Of a stretch of 64,000 nt of DNA, positions 1-6,713 are shown piece after piece (the first letter of the stretch is position 1; each line of letters opens with the position of its first letter). The notes beneath the pieces were generated by a model. The model did no database searches, was not told the DNA's origin, and worked only from the letters and a program-made list of their open reading frames with translations. Both the position numbers and the translations under genes were made by a program. The stretch spans positions 1 through 64,000 of the forward strand of contig JAGAQI010000086.1 in NCBI GenBank assembly GCA_017622795.1, in the 5' to 3' direction. This stretch comes from Lachnospiraceae bacterium. GTDB lineage: Bacteria > Bacillota > Clostridia > Lachnospirales > Lachnospiraceae.

Positions 1-77
1 ATTACAATGAACATAGAATCAAACAAAAACTAGACTGGATGAGTCCGATAGAATACCGGCTCAAGTCAGCTGCATAA
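1..77 (+). CDS. IS3-family transposase (OrfB), C-terminal fragment
   Basis: Frame 3 of the window edge is open and ends at the TAA at 75-77. The last residues read LDWMSPIEYRLKSAA, which matches the C-terminal end of IS3/IS150-group DDE transposases (usual form: LGxLSPVEYR). Only about 24 codons are inside the window, so the catalytic DDE residues cannot be seen and it is unknown whether the element is intact. A hairpin and an IS150-like terminal repeat follow directly, which supports the identification. Confidence 0.75.
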   Translation, partial: YNEHRIKQKLDWMSPIEYRLKSAA

Positions 78-81
78 AAAA

Positions 82-111
82 TGCGTAACAGATGTAAAAA
101 TCTGTTACGCA
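82..111 (+). terminator. Hairpin after the transposase gene
   Basis: An 11-bp perfect stem (82-92 with 101-111) encloses an 8-nt loop, 4 nt after the transposase stop. It is followed by AATAAAAGTC rather than a clean T run. It probably ends the transposase transcript within the IS. Confidence 0.55.
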
Positions 112-120
112 ATAAAAGTC

Positions 121-141
121 TAACTTTTTGGGGTCACCTCA
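121..141 (+). mobile_element. Right terminal inverted repeat of an IS3-family (IS150-like) element
   Basis: The sequence AACTTTTTGGGGTCAC is the reverse complement of the usual IS150-group left end, which begins TG-ACCCC and continues into AAAAAGTT. The next CA dinucleotide, at 140-141, is a plausible element end. The left end and any target duplication lie outside the window. Confidence 0.6.
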
Positions 142-233
142 AGTTTACCAGACCGGGGCGGTTATTTTTTGCGTTTATGACATATCTCGACTACGAGACC
201 TATGAGAATCGAACAAATTTTCGAATGTTTTTC

Positions 234-263
234 TTGCTTAATAACACCATATTATGATATAAT
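234..263 (+). promoter_or_regulatory. Predicted promoter of the QueG-like gene
   Basis: A -35-like TTGCTT (234-239) is separated by 18 nt from a perfect -10 TATAAT (258-263). The downstream RBS is GAAGAAGG just before the ATG at 297. This gives the gene its own promoter beyond the IS end. Confidence 0.55.
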
Positions 264-296
264 TAAAATAACTTTTAATGAAGAAGGTATAAAAGT

Positions 297-986
297 ATGA
301 CAAAAGAACAAATCAAGGAACTTGCATATTCCCTTGGTGCTGATTTGTGCGGCATTGCGAGCATTGAACGTTTTTCAGAGGCACCGAAAGGATATCATCC
401 GTTGGATGTGTTTCCGCAGTGCAAGTCGGTCATTTCCTTTGCCTGCCGTTTTCCGGTGGGATCGCTGAAGTGCAATACATCTGCGGTCTATACAAGAATT
501 CGTAACTCACTTACTCCCAAAATGGACGCGATTGCTCTTGATTTGTGCATCCGCCTGGAGCAGGAGGGTATACTGGCAGTACCGATTCCTACCAACGAAA
601 GTGAATGGGATGGCAGTACCAATCGCTGGCGTTCCATTGTTTCCCAAAAACATGCGGCCCGGGCGGCAGGGCTCGGAACTATCGGCAGACATTCGCTCCT
701 CATTACGCCGGAGTTTGGCAGTATGGTTTGGCTTGGTGCAGTGTTGGTAGATGTCGAACTGGAGCCGGATTCGTTGAAGAAACCGGTTTGTACAAACTGC
801 AACCTGTGTGTGGAAGCCTGCCCGGTGAATGCGCTGGAAAAAACGGAAATTAATCAGGGTGCCTGTTGGGATTATGCCTTTGGTGAAGATAAAGAGAAGC
901 AGGACTGGAGGATTTCCTGTCATAAGTGTCGTGATATCTGTCCGTATAATTTAGGAAGCAAAAATAATTTATCAGAAAGAAGATAG
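297..986 (+). CDS. QueG-like double 4Fe-4S ferredoxin-domain protein
   Basis: A 229-aa cytoplasmic iron-sulfur protein. The N-terminal half resembles the epoxyqueuosine reductase (QueG) fold. The C-terminal part has two cysteine clusters, CTNCNLCVEACPVNA (about residues 164-178) and CHKCRDICPYNLG (about 207-219), as expected for two 4Fe-4S clusters. It is shorter than true QueG (about 300-380 aa) and lacks the C-terminal HEAT-like region, so it is more likely an uncharacterised QueG-related reductase than the queuosine enzyme itself. It starts at ATG 297 behind GAAGAAGG. Redox genes follow it on the same strand (flavodoxin, thiol peroxidase). Confidence 0.75.
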   Translation: MTKEQIKELAYSLGADLCGIASIERFSEAPKGYHPLDVFPQCKSVISFACRFPVGSLKCNTSAVYTRIRNSLTPKMDAIALDLCIRLEQEGILAVPIPTNESEWDGSTNRWRSIVSQKHAARAAGLGTIGRHSLLITPEFGSMVWLGAVLVDVELEPDSLKKPVCTNCNLCVEACPVNALEKTEINQGACWDYAFGEDKEKQDWRISCHKCRDICPYNLGSKNNLSERR

Positions 987-1019
987 TATCTGCGTGCAGA
1001 TGCTGGAATGAGGTAAGCT

Positions 1020-1500
1020 ATGTTGCCAACAATAGAACAAGCAGAAGAATTATTAAAAGAAGCAGAACAGTGTAATCCCGGTCCGTGGGGAAATCACAGC
1101 CGTACTGCGGCGCATTGTGCAGAACGGATTGCCTTTTATTGTGCTGACATGGATGAAAATAAAGCGTATGTACTCGGACTATTACATGACATCGGAAGAA
1201 AATTCGGTACCCGCCATTTAGGACATGTTTCAGAGGGTTATTCGTATATGATGTCCTTGGGTTATGATGAGGTTGCCCGGATTTGCATGACACATTCCTT
1301 TTCTGATGGAACAACAAAAGACTATGTCGGGCAGTGAAGGAGTCATGAATATGGAAGACCGGATGAATGATGTCCGACGCAGATACGGACACTATTCACA
1401 GCAAAAATGGGATAGTAATATGGCACTTCGGAAGCACTTCGAAGAGAAAATGGGAATGGATTTATATGTGGCAGTGGAAAAAGATACGTTCCAACCATAA
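1020..1500 (+). pseudogene. HD-domain phosphohydrolase, broken by an internal deletion and frameshift
   Basis: The first reading frame (1020-1337) encodes the N-terminal half of a small HD-superfamily metal hydrolase, with a conserved GNHSRTAAHCAE segment and the HD motif in LLHDIGRKFG. After ICMTHSF it hits a stop at 1335-1337. The matching C-terminal part (EGVMNMEDRMNDVRRRYG through VAVEKDTFQP) continues in the +1 frame to 1500. As I recall the family, roughly 40 residues normally lie between these parts, so the simplest reading is an out-of-frame deletion near 1320-1335. The truncated protein keeps the HD dyad but loses the last helices, so activity is doubtful. Confidence 0.7.
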
Positions 1501-1532
1501 GAAATACATAAAGCAGATACGGGAGGTTTGTT

Positions 1533-2042
1533 ATGAAACGAATTGTACTATATGAAAGCGGCACCGGTTTCACAGCTCAGTATGCAGCGTGGATTGCAGA
1601 AGAACTACAGTGTGAAAGTATTGCTTTAAAGAATGCAAAAACAGTGAATGTTGCAGATTATGACCAGGTGATTTTCGGCGGTTGGATGTGTGCCGGAAAG
1701 GTCATGGGATATGATAAGTTTGTAAAATTGAATGCAAAGAATGTGGTGCTGTTTGCGGTAGGTATGGCTCCGTCCGTCCCGGAAGTGGCAAATAAAATTA
1801 TTGCGGACAACGGATTTGATGCAGAACGTTTTTTCTACTTGGAAGGCGGTTACCGTCCGGAAAAGGTAAACTTTATCATGCGGACGATGATGAAAATGTT
1901 AAAGAAGTCCATCGAAAAGAAGCCGGAAAAGACAGAAGAAGATTTATATATCATAAAAACCTTCGATGGTGCAGATAATGCGAAGAAAGAGGCAGTGAAG
2001 CCATTAGTGGAGTATTGCATAAAAGGAGGAGCATTATGTTAG
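1533..2042 (+). CDS. Flavodoxin domain protein (HemG/flavodoxin-like)
   Basis: A 169-aa protein with an N-terminal FMN phosphate-binding loop (ESGTGFTAQYA, about residues 8-18) and a GGWMCAGK segment after strand 3. These are typical of the flavodoxin-like proteins annotated as flavodoxin-domain or protoporphyrinogen-oxidase-like in Clostridia. It is probably a cytoplasmic FMN electron carrier. The start at ATG 1533 follows the RBS GGGAGG. The stop overlaps the start of the thiol peroxidase gene by 7 nt in another frame, so the two are translationally coupled. Confidence 0.75.
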   Translation: MKRIVLYESGTGFTAQYAAWIAEELQCESIALKNAKTVNVADYDQVIFGGWMCAGKVMGYDKFVKLNAKNVVLFAVGMAPSVPEVANKIIADNGFDAERFFYLEGGYRPEKVNFIMRTMMKMLKKSIEKKPEKTEEDLYIIKTFDGADNAKKEAVKPLVEYCIKGGALC

Positions 2043-2488
2043 AAGTCGGAACAAAAGCACCGGCATTTTCCCTGCCGGATCAGAACGGAACCGTTCATAC
2101 ATTAGAGGATTATAGGGGCAAGAAGATAGTGTTGTATTTTTATCCGAAGGACAATACTTCCGGCTGTACCAAGCAGGCCTGCGGTTTTGCAGAATTGTAT
2201 CCGCAGTTCACGGAAAAAGGTGCTGTGGTAATCGGTGTCAGCAAGGACAGTGTGGCATCCCATAAGAAGTTTGAAGAAAAGTTCGGTCTGCCGTTTACTT
2301 TGCTTTCCGATGTGGAGCTTGCGGCAATTAAAGCCTATGATGTGTGGCAGGAAAAGAACATGTACGGTAAAATTACCATGGGCGTGGTTCGTACCACTTA
2401 TCTGATTGATGAAGATGGCGTAATTGTCAAGGCATTTGGTAAGGTCAAGGCAGCAGAGAACCCGGAAAAAATGTTGGCAGAGATATAA
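2036..2488 (+). CDS. bcp: Thioredoxin-dependent thiol peroxidase (BCP/PrxQ)
   Basis: A 150-aa peroxiredoxin that reduces H2O2 and organic peroxides using thioredoxin. The peroxidatic cysteine lies in YPKDNTSGCTKQACGF, and a second cysteine five residues later is the typical PrxQ resolving cysteine. The start is ATG 2036, preceded by AAAGGAGGA (2022-2030). An upstream in-frame start at 2015 would place the RBS inside the coding region and is rejected. Overlap with the flavodoxin gene suggests one redox operon. Confidence 0.9.
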   Translation: MLEVGTKAPAFSLPDQNGTVHTLEDYRGKKIVLYFYPKDNTSGCTKQACGFAELYPQFTEKGAVVIGVSKDSVASHKKFEEKFGLPFTLLSDVELAAIKAYDVWQEKNMYGKITMGVVRTTYLIDEDGVIVKAFGKVKAAENPEKMLAEI

Positions 2489-2600
2489 AATAAAGCATAA
2501 AAAGGAAGGAAATCAGGCTGTTTTACTCCAATGTCACTAGCTAAAAATAATCAAAAATGCCGGTAACGGCAAAAATGCAATTGCTTACATGCAAGACATA

Positions 2601-2630
2601 TTGCATTTATTGCCGATAATGTGATATACT
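2601..2630 (+). promoter_or_regulatory. Predicted promoter of the Fic gene
   Basis: TTGCAT (2601-2606), an 18-nt spacer and TATACT (2625-2630). The 60 bases before it are rich in short repeats (TGCCGGTAACGGCA and two ATTGC/GCAAT pairs at about 2559-2616), which may be operator half-sites or part of a terminator for the upstream operon. Confidence 0.45.
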
Positions 2631-2681
2631 ATATCATAGTTAAGTGTAATAAGAAATTAATTCTATAACGGAGGAGTGCAG

Positions 2682-3572
2682 ATGAGATACCTTTCGGTTA
2701 CTGAGATAGCAGAAAAATGGGGAGTTTCGGAACGTAGTGTCAGGAATTATTGTGCTCATGGACGAGTGAACGGTGCATTTCTTACCGGAAAGACCTGGAA
2801 CATTCCTGAAAATGCAGAAAAACCGGAACGTTCTAATAAAAAGAAAGAGCGGCCGGTTACTTTGCTGGATATTCTGCAGGAGCAGAAATCAAGCAGGTAC
2901 TCCGGTGGAATTTATCATAAAACACAGATTGAATTAACTTATAATTCCAATCATATGGAAGGTAGTCGGCTGACTCACGATCAGACCAGATATATCTTTG
3001 AAAGCAACACCATCGGTGTAGAAAAAGAAGTGCTGAATGTGGACGATTTGATTGAAACTGCAAATCATTTCCGCTGTATTGATATGATTATTGATAATGC
3101 AAAGGCGCTTCTGACAGAGAAGCTTATCAAGGAACTCCATCTGGTTTTAAAGAATAGTACCAGTGATTCCAGAAAAGATTGGTTTGCTGTAGGTGATTAT
3201 AAAAAGATGCCGAATGAAGTGGGCGGCACAGATACTGCGCTTCCGGAAGAAGTTGCCGAGAAAATGAAAGCTCTGCTGGCAGAGTACAATGGAAAAGAAG
3301 AAAAATCTTTTGAAGATATTTTGGATTTTCATGTGCAGTTTGAACGTATTCATCCGTTTCAGGATGGCAACGGTCGTGTGGGCAGACTGATTATGTTCAA
3401 GGAATGTCTGAAATATAATATTGTTCCCTTCATTATCGAGGATAATCTGAAGATGTTCTATTATCGTGGGCTGAAAGAATGGAACAATGAGAAAGGCTAT
3501 CTGAAAGATACCTGTCTGACGGCACAGGACAAGTATAAAACATATTTGGACTATTTTAGGATTAACTATTAA
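2682..3572 (+). CDS. Fic-domain protein with N-terminal MerR/Xis-like HTH
   Basis: A 296-aa protein. Residues 1-45 form a helix-turn-helix of the excisionase/MerR type (SVTEIAEKWGVSERSVRNYC). The Fic domain carries the canonical active site HPFQDGNGRVGR, which normally transfers AMP or another nucleotide group to a target protein. Upstream of it, SNHMEGSRLT fits the inhibitory helix motif [S/T]xxxE[G/N], so the enzyme probably autoinhibits (class II Fic arrangement). ATG 2682 is preferred over an in-frame GTG at 2676 because the GGAGG at 2670-2674 is correctly spaced only for the ATG. It is probably regulatory or defence-related; the target is unknown. Confidence 0.85.
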   Translation: MRYLSVTEIAEKWGVSERSVRNYCAHGRVNGAFLTGKTWNIPENAEKPERSNKKKERPVTLLDILQEQKSSRYSGGIYHKTQIELTYNSNHMEGSRLTHDQTRYIFESNTIGVEKEVLNVDDLIETANHFRCIDMIIDNAKALLTEKLIKELHLVLKNSTSDSRKDWFAVGDYKKMPNEVGGTDTALPEEVAEKMKALLAEYNGKEEKSFEDILDFHVQFERIHPFQDGNGRVGRLIMFKECLKYNIVPFIIEDNLKMFYYRGLKEWNNEKGYLKDTCLTAQDKYKTYLDYFRINY

Positions 3573-3603
3573 ATTATTTTCAAATAGATATATATTACGG
3601 AGA

Positions 3604-4488
3604 ATGCCAATGCTATACCTTTCCCAGTTTGAATTCCCGGATGCAGAGGAGGAATTCGACTATATCTTAAAACAAAAGAAAACCTGCTATGATACCTATT
3701 ATCCCTTCAAAATTTTGTCAGAGCATCAGTTAAAATGTCTGAATTTCGAACCGGTGACTATTTTGTATGGCGGAAACGGTTCCGGTAAAACCACGGCGTT
3801 AAATGTGATGGCAGAAAAGCTTGGCTTGCAGCGGGATGCGTTGTACAACCGGTCTGCCTTTTTCGAAGGATATACAGGTCTTTGTTATTCTGTATCAGAG
3901 CGGGAGATTCCAAAGGATAGCCGAATTATCACCAGTGATGACGTGTTTGACTTTATGTTGAATTTAAGAAGTCTGAATGAGGGCATTGATAATTCTAGGG
4001 AAGATTTGCTGGAAGAATACCGAAGACTAACGGATCCCTTTGTACCACGGTTTCAACTGCATTCTCTGGATGATTACGAGCAGTTAAAGCGCGTGACAGC
4101 GGCCAGACGCAAAACGAAATCCCAGTATGTCAGGGATTATCTTGGAAGTAACATCAGGGAGCGCTCCAACGGCGAAAGTGCACTGATGTACTTTACCAAC
4201 AAAATTCAGGAAAATGGTTTGTATTTGCTGGATGAGCCGGAAAATAGCCTGTCTCCGGAACGGCAAATGGAACTGGTAAAGTTTTTGGAGGATTCCGTAC
4301 GGTTCTTCGGGTGTCAGTTTGTGATTGCTACGCATTCTCCGTTTTTCCTTGCTATGCGAGATGCCAAGATATACGATTTGTCCGGCGAAAAGGTATGTGT
4401 GAAACGGTGGACGGAGCTTTCTAATGTACGGGCGTATTATGACTTTTTTAAGAAGCATGAGAGCGCGTTTGAAAGTGACGATGAGTAA
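3604..4488 (+). CDS. AAA/ABC-type ATPase of the predicted-ATPase (COG3910-like) group
   Basis: A 294-aa soluble ATPase. Walker A is GGNGSGKTT (about residues 56-64), and Walker B with the D-loop region is LYLLDEPENSLSPE (about 206-219), followed by the switch histidine in IATHSP. There is no transmembrane segment or partner nuclease, so it resembles stand-alone OLD/RecF-like ATPases whose role is unknown. It starts at ATG 3604 after ACGGAG; a second in-frame ATG at 3610 is possible. It lies 31 nt after the Fic gene and 17 nt before the Nudix gene, probably one transcript. Confidence 0.75.
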   Translation: MPMLYLSQFEFPDAEEEFDYILKQKKTCYDTYYPFKILSEHQLKCLNFEPVTILYGGNGSGKTTALNVMAEKLGLQRDALYNRSAFFEGYTGLCYSVSEREIPKDSRIITSDDVFDFMLNLRSLNEGIDNSREDLLEEYRRLTDPFVPRFQLHSLDDYEQLKRVTAARRKTKSQYVRDYLGSNIRERSNGESALMYFTNKIQENGLYLLDEPENSLSPERQMELVKFLEDSVRFFGCQFVIATHSPFFLAMRDAKIYDLSGEKVCVKRWTELSNVRAYYDFFKKHESAFESDDE

Positions 4489-4505
4489 AATAGGTGGAGC
4501 GTAAG

Positions 4506-4982
4506 ATGAAAATAAGAAAATCTGCCAGGGCAATTGTAATAAATAGCAAGAATCAGATGTTTCTGTTTCAATATATGTTTGATTATCTGGAAGACAGTAA
4601 AGCAATCTGGATTACTCCCGGTGGAAGTCTGGAAGAAGGAGAGTCCTTCGTGGATGCATTAAAAAGAGAGGTTTACGAAGAACTTGGAGTACAGCTTACA
4701 AAAGAATGCCCGGAGGTTTATTACCGGAATCCGATATACACATTAAAAAATGGCGAAAAGGTGCAAAGCGTGGAAAAATTTTTCCTGGTTGTATTGGAAG
4801 AGAAATCCTTTTCTTTTGACCACTGGACCGAGAGTGAGAAGAAACGGATGCGGGCTGGAAAATGGTGGTCTGTGGATGAGATAGAGAAGTCGGAGGATGA
4901 ATTTTTTTCAAAAGATATTGCTCGGATGTTGAAAGAACTTGCCAGCAGAAAGTTGCCGGAGGAACCACGGATAATCGTATAA
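4506..4982 (+). CDS. Nudix hydrolase
   Basis: A 158-aa Nudix protein. The Nudix box GX5EX7REUXEEXGU is complete, from the GG in PGGSLEEGES to REVYEELGV. It should hydrolyse a nucleoside-diphosphate-linked substrate with Mg2+, but the substrate cannot be read from sequence. ATG 4506 is preferred over the in-frame GTG 4494 because GGTGGAG (4493-4499) serves as the RBS. It follows the ATPase gene closely. Confidence 0.85.
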   Translation: MKIRKSARAIVINSKNQMFLFQYMFDYLEDSKAIWITPGGSLEEGESFVDALKREVYEELGVQLTKECPEVYYRNPIYTLKNGEKVQSVEKFFLVVLEEKSFSFDHWTESEKKRMRAGKWWSVDEIEKSEDEFFSKDIARMLKELASRKLPEEPRIIV

Positions 4983-5120
4983 TAATATGGGAATGTAGGT
5001 AGAGAATGCTTTAAATTATTTTAAGAATTTCATTTTAATTCCTGATACGGTATACTCTAAATTGTTCAGGGCAAACATTGTGGCCACAAAACATGTCTTG
5101 GGAATAGAGAGGGCAAATAA

Positions 5121-5849
5121 ATGAAATACGAAAACGGTAAAGATATTTTTCCGGAGCGCTTATTGAAACAGATTCAAAAGTACGTGTCCGGAAAGCTAGT
5201 ATACATACCTTCCCCAGAGGAAAAGAAAAAGGACTGGGGAGAAGCCTCCGGCTACCGGCAGTATCTGCAGAAGCGGAATCTGGATATTCAGTTGAAGTTT
5301 CGCAACGGCGTTACCATCGGACAGCTGGCGGAGGAATATTGCCTCTCTCATGAAACAATCAAAAAGATTGCTTACTCAAAGAAAGAGGTGTTTATTATGG
5401 ATTACAAATGTACCCTGTCATCGGCGGTAAATTATGCACGTAATGGAAAGTTGGAAGAATGGATTCACTGCTATCTTTTGTCGGATGGGCATAATAAGGA
5501 GTTTTCCGATGGATTAAAGCTATTTGACCGTTATTTTATCGGTCCGGTAAAAATTCCGCTTAACTTATTTTCTCGTGATTGCGGTCCGGAGGAAGGCATG
5601 AAGTGGCAGATTCCTTCAGAACCTTTTGAGAGAAAAGTTCTGGAGCTGATGGAAGTTATCAAGCGGGAAACTGATCTGCCGCCGCTCATTGTTCATTATA
5701 GCTTAGATGGGTTTGAACTAAACGACGGTAACCATCGTTATGAGGCTTATCAGAGACTTGGAATTACAGAGTATTATGTAATTGTGTGGATAACAGAGAA
5801 AGAAGAGTATTCGGACTTCATAGAGAAATACTCCAAATATATGCGGTAA
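5121..5849 (+). CDS. CD3324-type HTH domain fused to a ParB/Srx-like domain
   Basis: A 242-aa fusion. Residues 1-92 match the small CD3324 family (Mor-like HTH: LLKQIQKYVSGKLVYIP, then the helix-turn-helix IGQLAEEYCLSHETIKKIA). Residues 93-242 resemble ParB/sulfiredoxin-type nucleases, with PLIVHYSLDGFELNDGNHR followed by YEAYQRLG. An in-frame ATG at 5397 (residue 93) has its own RBS, AAAGAGGTG, at 5382-5390, exactly at the domain junction, so a separate ParB-like protein may also be made. It is probably a DNA-binding regulator; function unknown. Confidence 0.7.
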   Translation: MKYENGKDIFPERLLKQIQKYVSGKLVYIPSPEEKKKDWGEASGYRQYLQKRNLDIQLKFRNGVTIGQLAEEYCLSHETIKKIAYSKKEVFIMDYKCTLSSAVNYARNGKLEEWIHCYLLSDGHNKEFSDGLKLFDRYFIGPVKIPLNLFSRDCGPEEGMKWQIPSEPFERKVLELMEVIKRETDLPPLIVHYSLDGFELNDGNHRYEAYQRLGITEYYVIVWITEKEEYSDFIEKYSKYMR

Positions 5850-5897
5850 TCATTGACAATTTTATAAAAACATGCAATAATTTTTGTAATTTCATAG

Positions 5898-5932
5898 AAC
5901 CAAGTATGGCTTTGGCTGTACTTGGTTTCTTT
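5898..5932 (+). terminator. Terminator after the CD3324-ParB gene
   Basis: A 9-bp stem (AACCAAGTA, 5898-5906, with TACTTGGTT, 5919-5927) is followed by TCTTTC. The T tail is short but the position between two genes fits a Rho-independent terminator. Confidence 0.6.
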
Positions 5933-5982
5933 CATGTTTGGAAAAGAAGCAGCATACAATTGACGTAACGGAGGAAATGAAG

Positions 5983-6567
5983 ATGGAATGGAATTTTGTG
6001 TTTTTCTTTAACAGCATATTACTGGGCGTAGGACTTGCCATGGATGCCTTTTCCGTATCTCTTGCCAACGGTTTAAACGAAACCTGCATGAAAAAAAAGA
6101 AAATGTGCGGTGTGGCAGGTATATTTGCCCTGTTCCAGGCGGCAATGCCGATGATTGGTTGGATTTGTGTACATACAATAGTTGAAAAGTTTCAGGCATT
6201 TGAGAAGTTTATTCCGTTTATTGCTTTGATTTTACTTGTTTACATTGGCGGAAAGATGCTGTTGGAAGGTTTGAAAAAGAAAGAAGACGAGGAAGAATGC
6301 AAGGCAGTCTGTCTTTCTGCGTTATTGGTACAGGGTGTCGCTACTTCCATCGATGCGCTTTCCGTTGGGTTTACCATTGCGGAATATGGATTAGTAATGG
6401 CAATCGTCTGTGCGGCAATTATTGCGGTGGTAACCTTCTTCATTTGTTATGCCGGTATTGCTATCGGGAAAAAGTTTGGTACAAAACTTGCAAATAAAGC
6501 TTCCGTATTTGGCGGAGTTATTCTGATTTTAATCGGACTGGAAATTTTTATCACGGGCATTATCTAA
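5983..6567 (+). CDS. mntP: Manganese efflux pump MntP
   Basis: A 194-aa, six-helix membrane protein of the MntP (YebN/DUF204) family that exports Mn2+. The two family repeats are visible: GVGLAMDAFSVSLANG near the N-terminus and GVATSIDALSVGF in the second half, each with the conserved aspartate of the metal path. ATG 5983 is 8 nt after GGAGG (5970-5974); ATG 5977 and the further upstream start are too close to or before that RBS. I see no yybP-ykoY (Mn2+) riboswitch upstream. Confidence 0.9.
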   Translation: MEWNFVFFFNSILLGVGLAMDAFSVSLANGLNETCMKKKKMCGVAGIFALFQAAMPMIGWICVHTIVEKFQAFEKFIPFIALILLVYIGGKMLLEGLKKKEDEEECKAVCLSALLVQGVATSIDALSVGFTIAEYGLVMAIVCAAIIAVVTFFICYAGIAIGKKFGTKLANKASVFGGVILILIGLEIFITGII

Positions 6568-6592
6568 GTATATATAAAGTGTTGATTTATGA

Positions 6593-6619
6593 GAGCAGGA
6601 AAATTTCCTGCTCTTTTTT
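6593..6619 (+). terminator. Terminator of mntP
   Basis: A 10-bp perfect stem (GAGCAGGAAA, 6593-6602, with TTTCCTGCTC, 6604-6613) directly followed by TTTTTT. It lies 25 nt after the mntP stop. Confidence 0.85.
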
Positions 6620-6713
6620 GGAAAGATTTAAATTTGTCATTAACCATGCTATAATAGTTGGTACTATATTGGTGAAAGCTTTCAAAAAACAGTTACCATG
6701 GAGAGAAAATGAT

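Noticed and set aside
210..223. CGAACAAATTTTCG as a LexA box before the QueG-like gene
   Set aside because: It has 12 of 14 matches, but the core GTTC half is changed to TTTC, and the gene has no SOS link.
5850..5982. Mn2+ riboswitch (yybP-ykoY) before mntP
   Set aside because: The gap is short and is largely taken up by a simple terminator hairpin; the conserved loop sequences of the riboswitch are absent.
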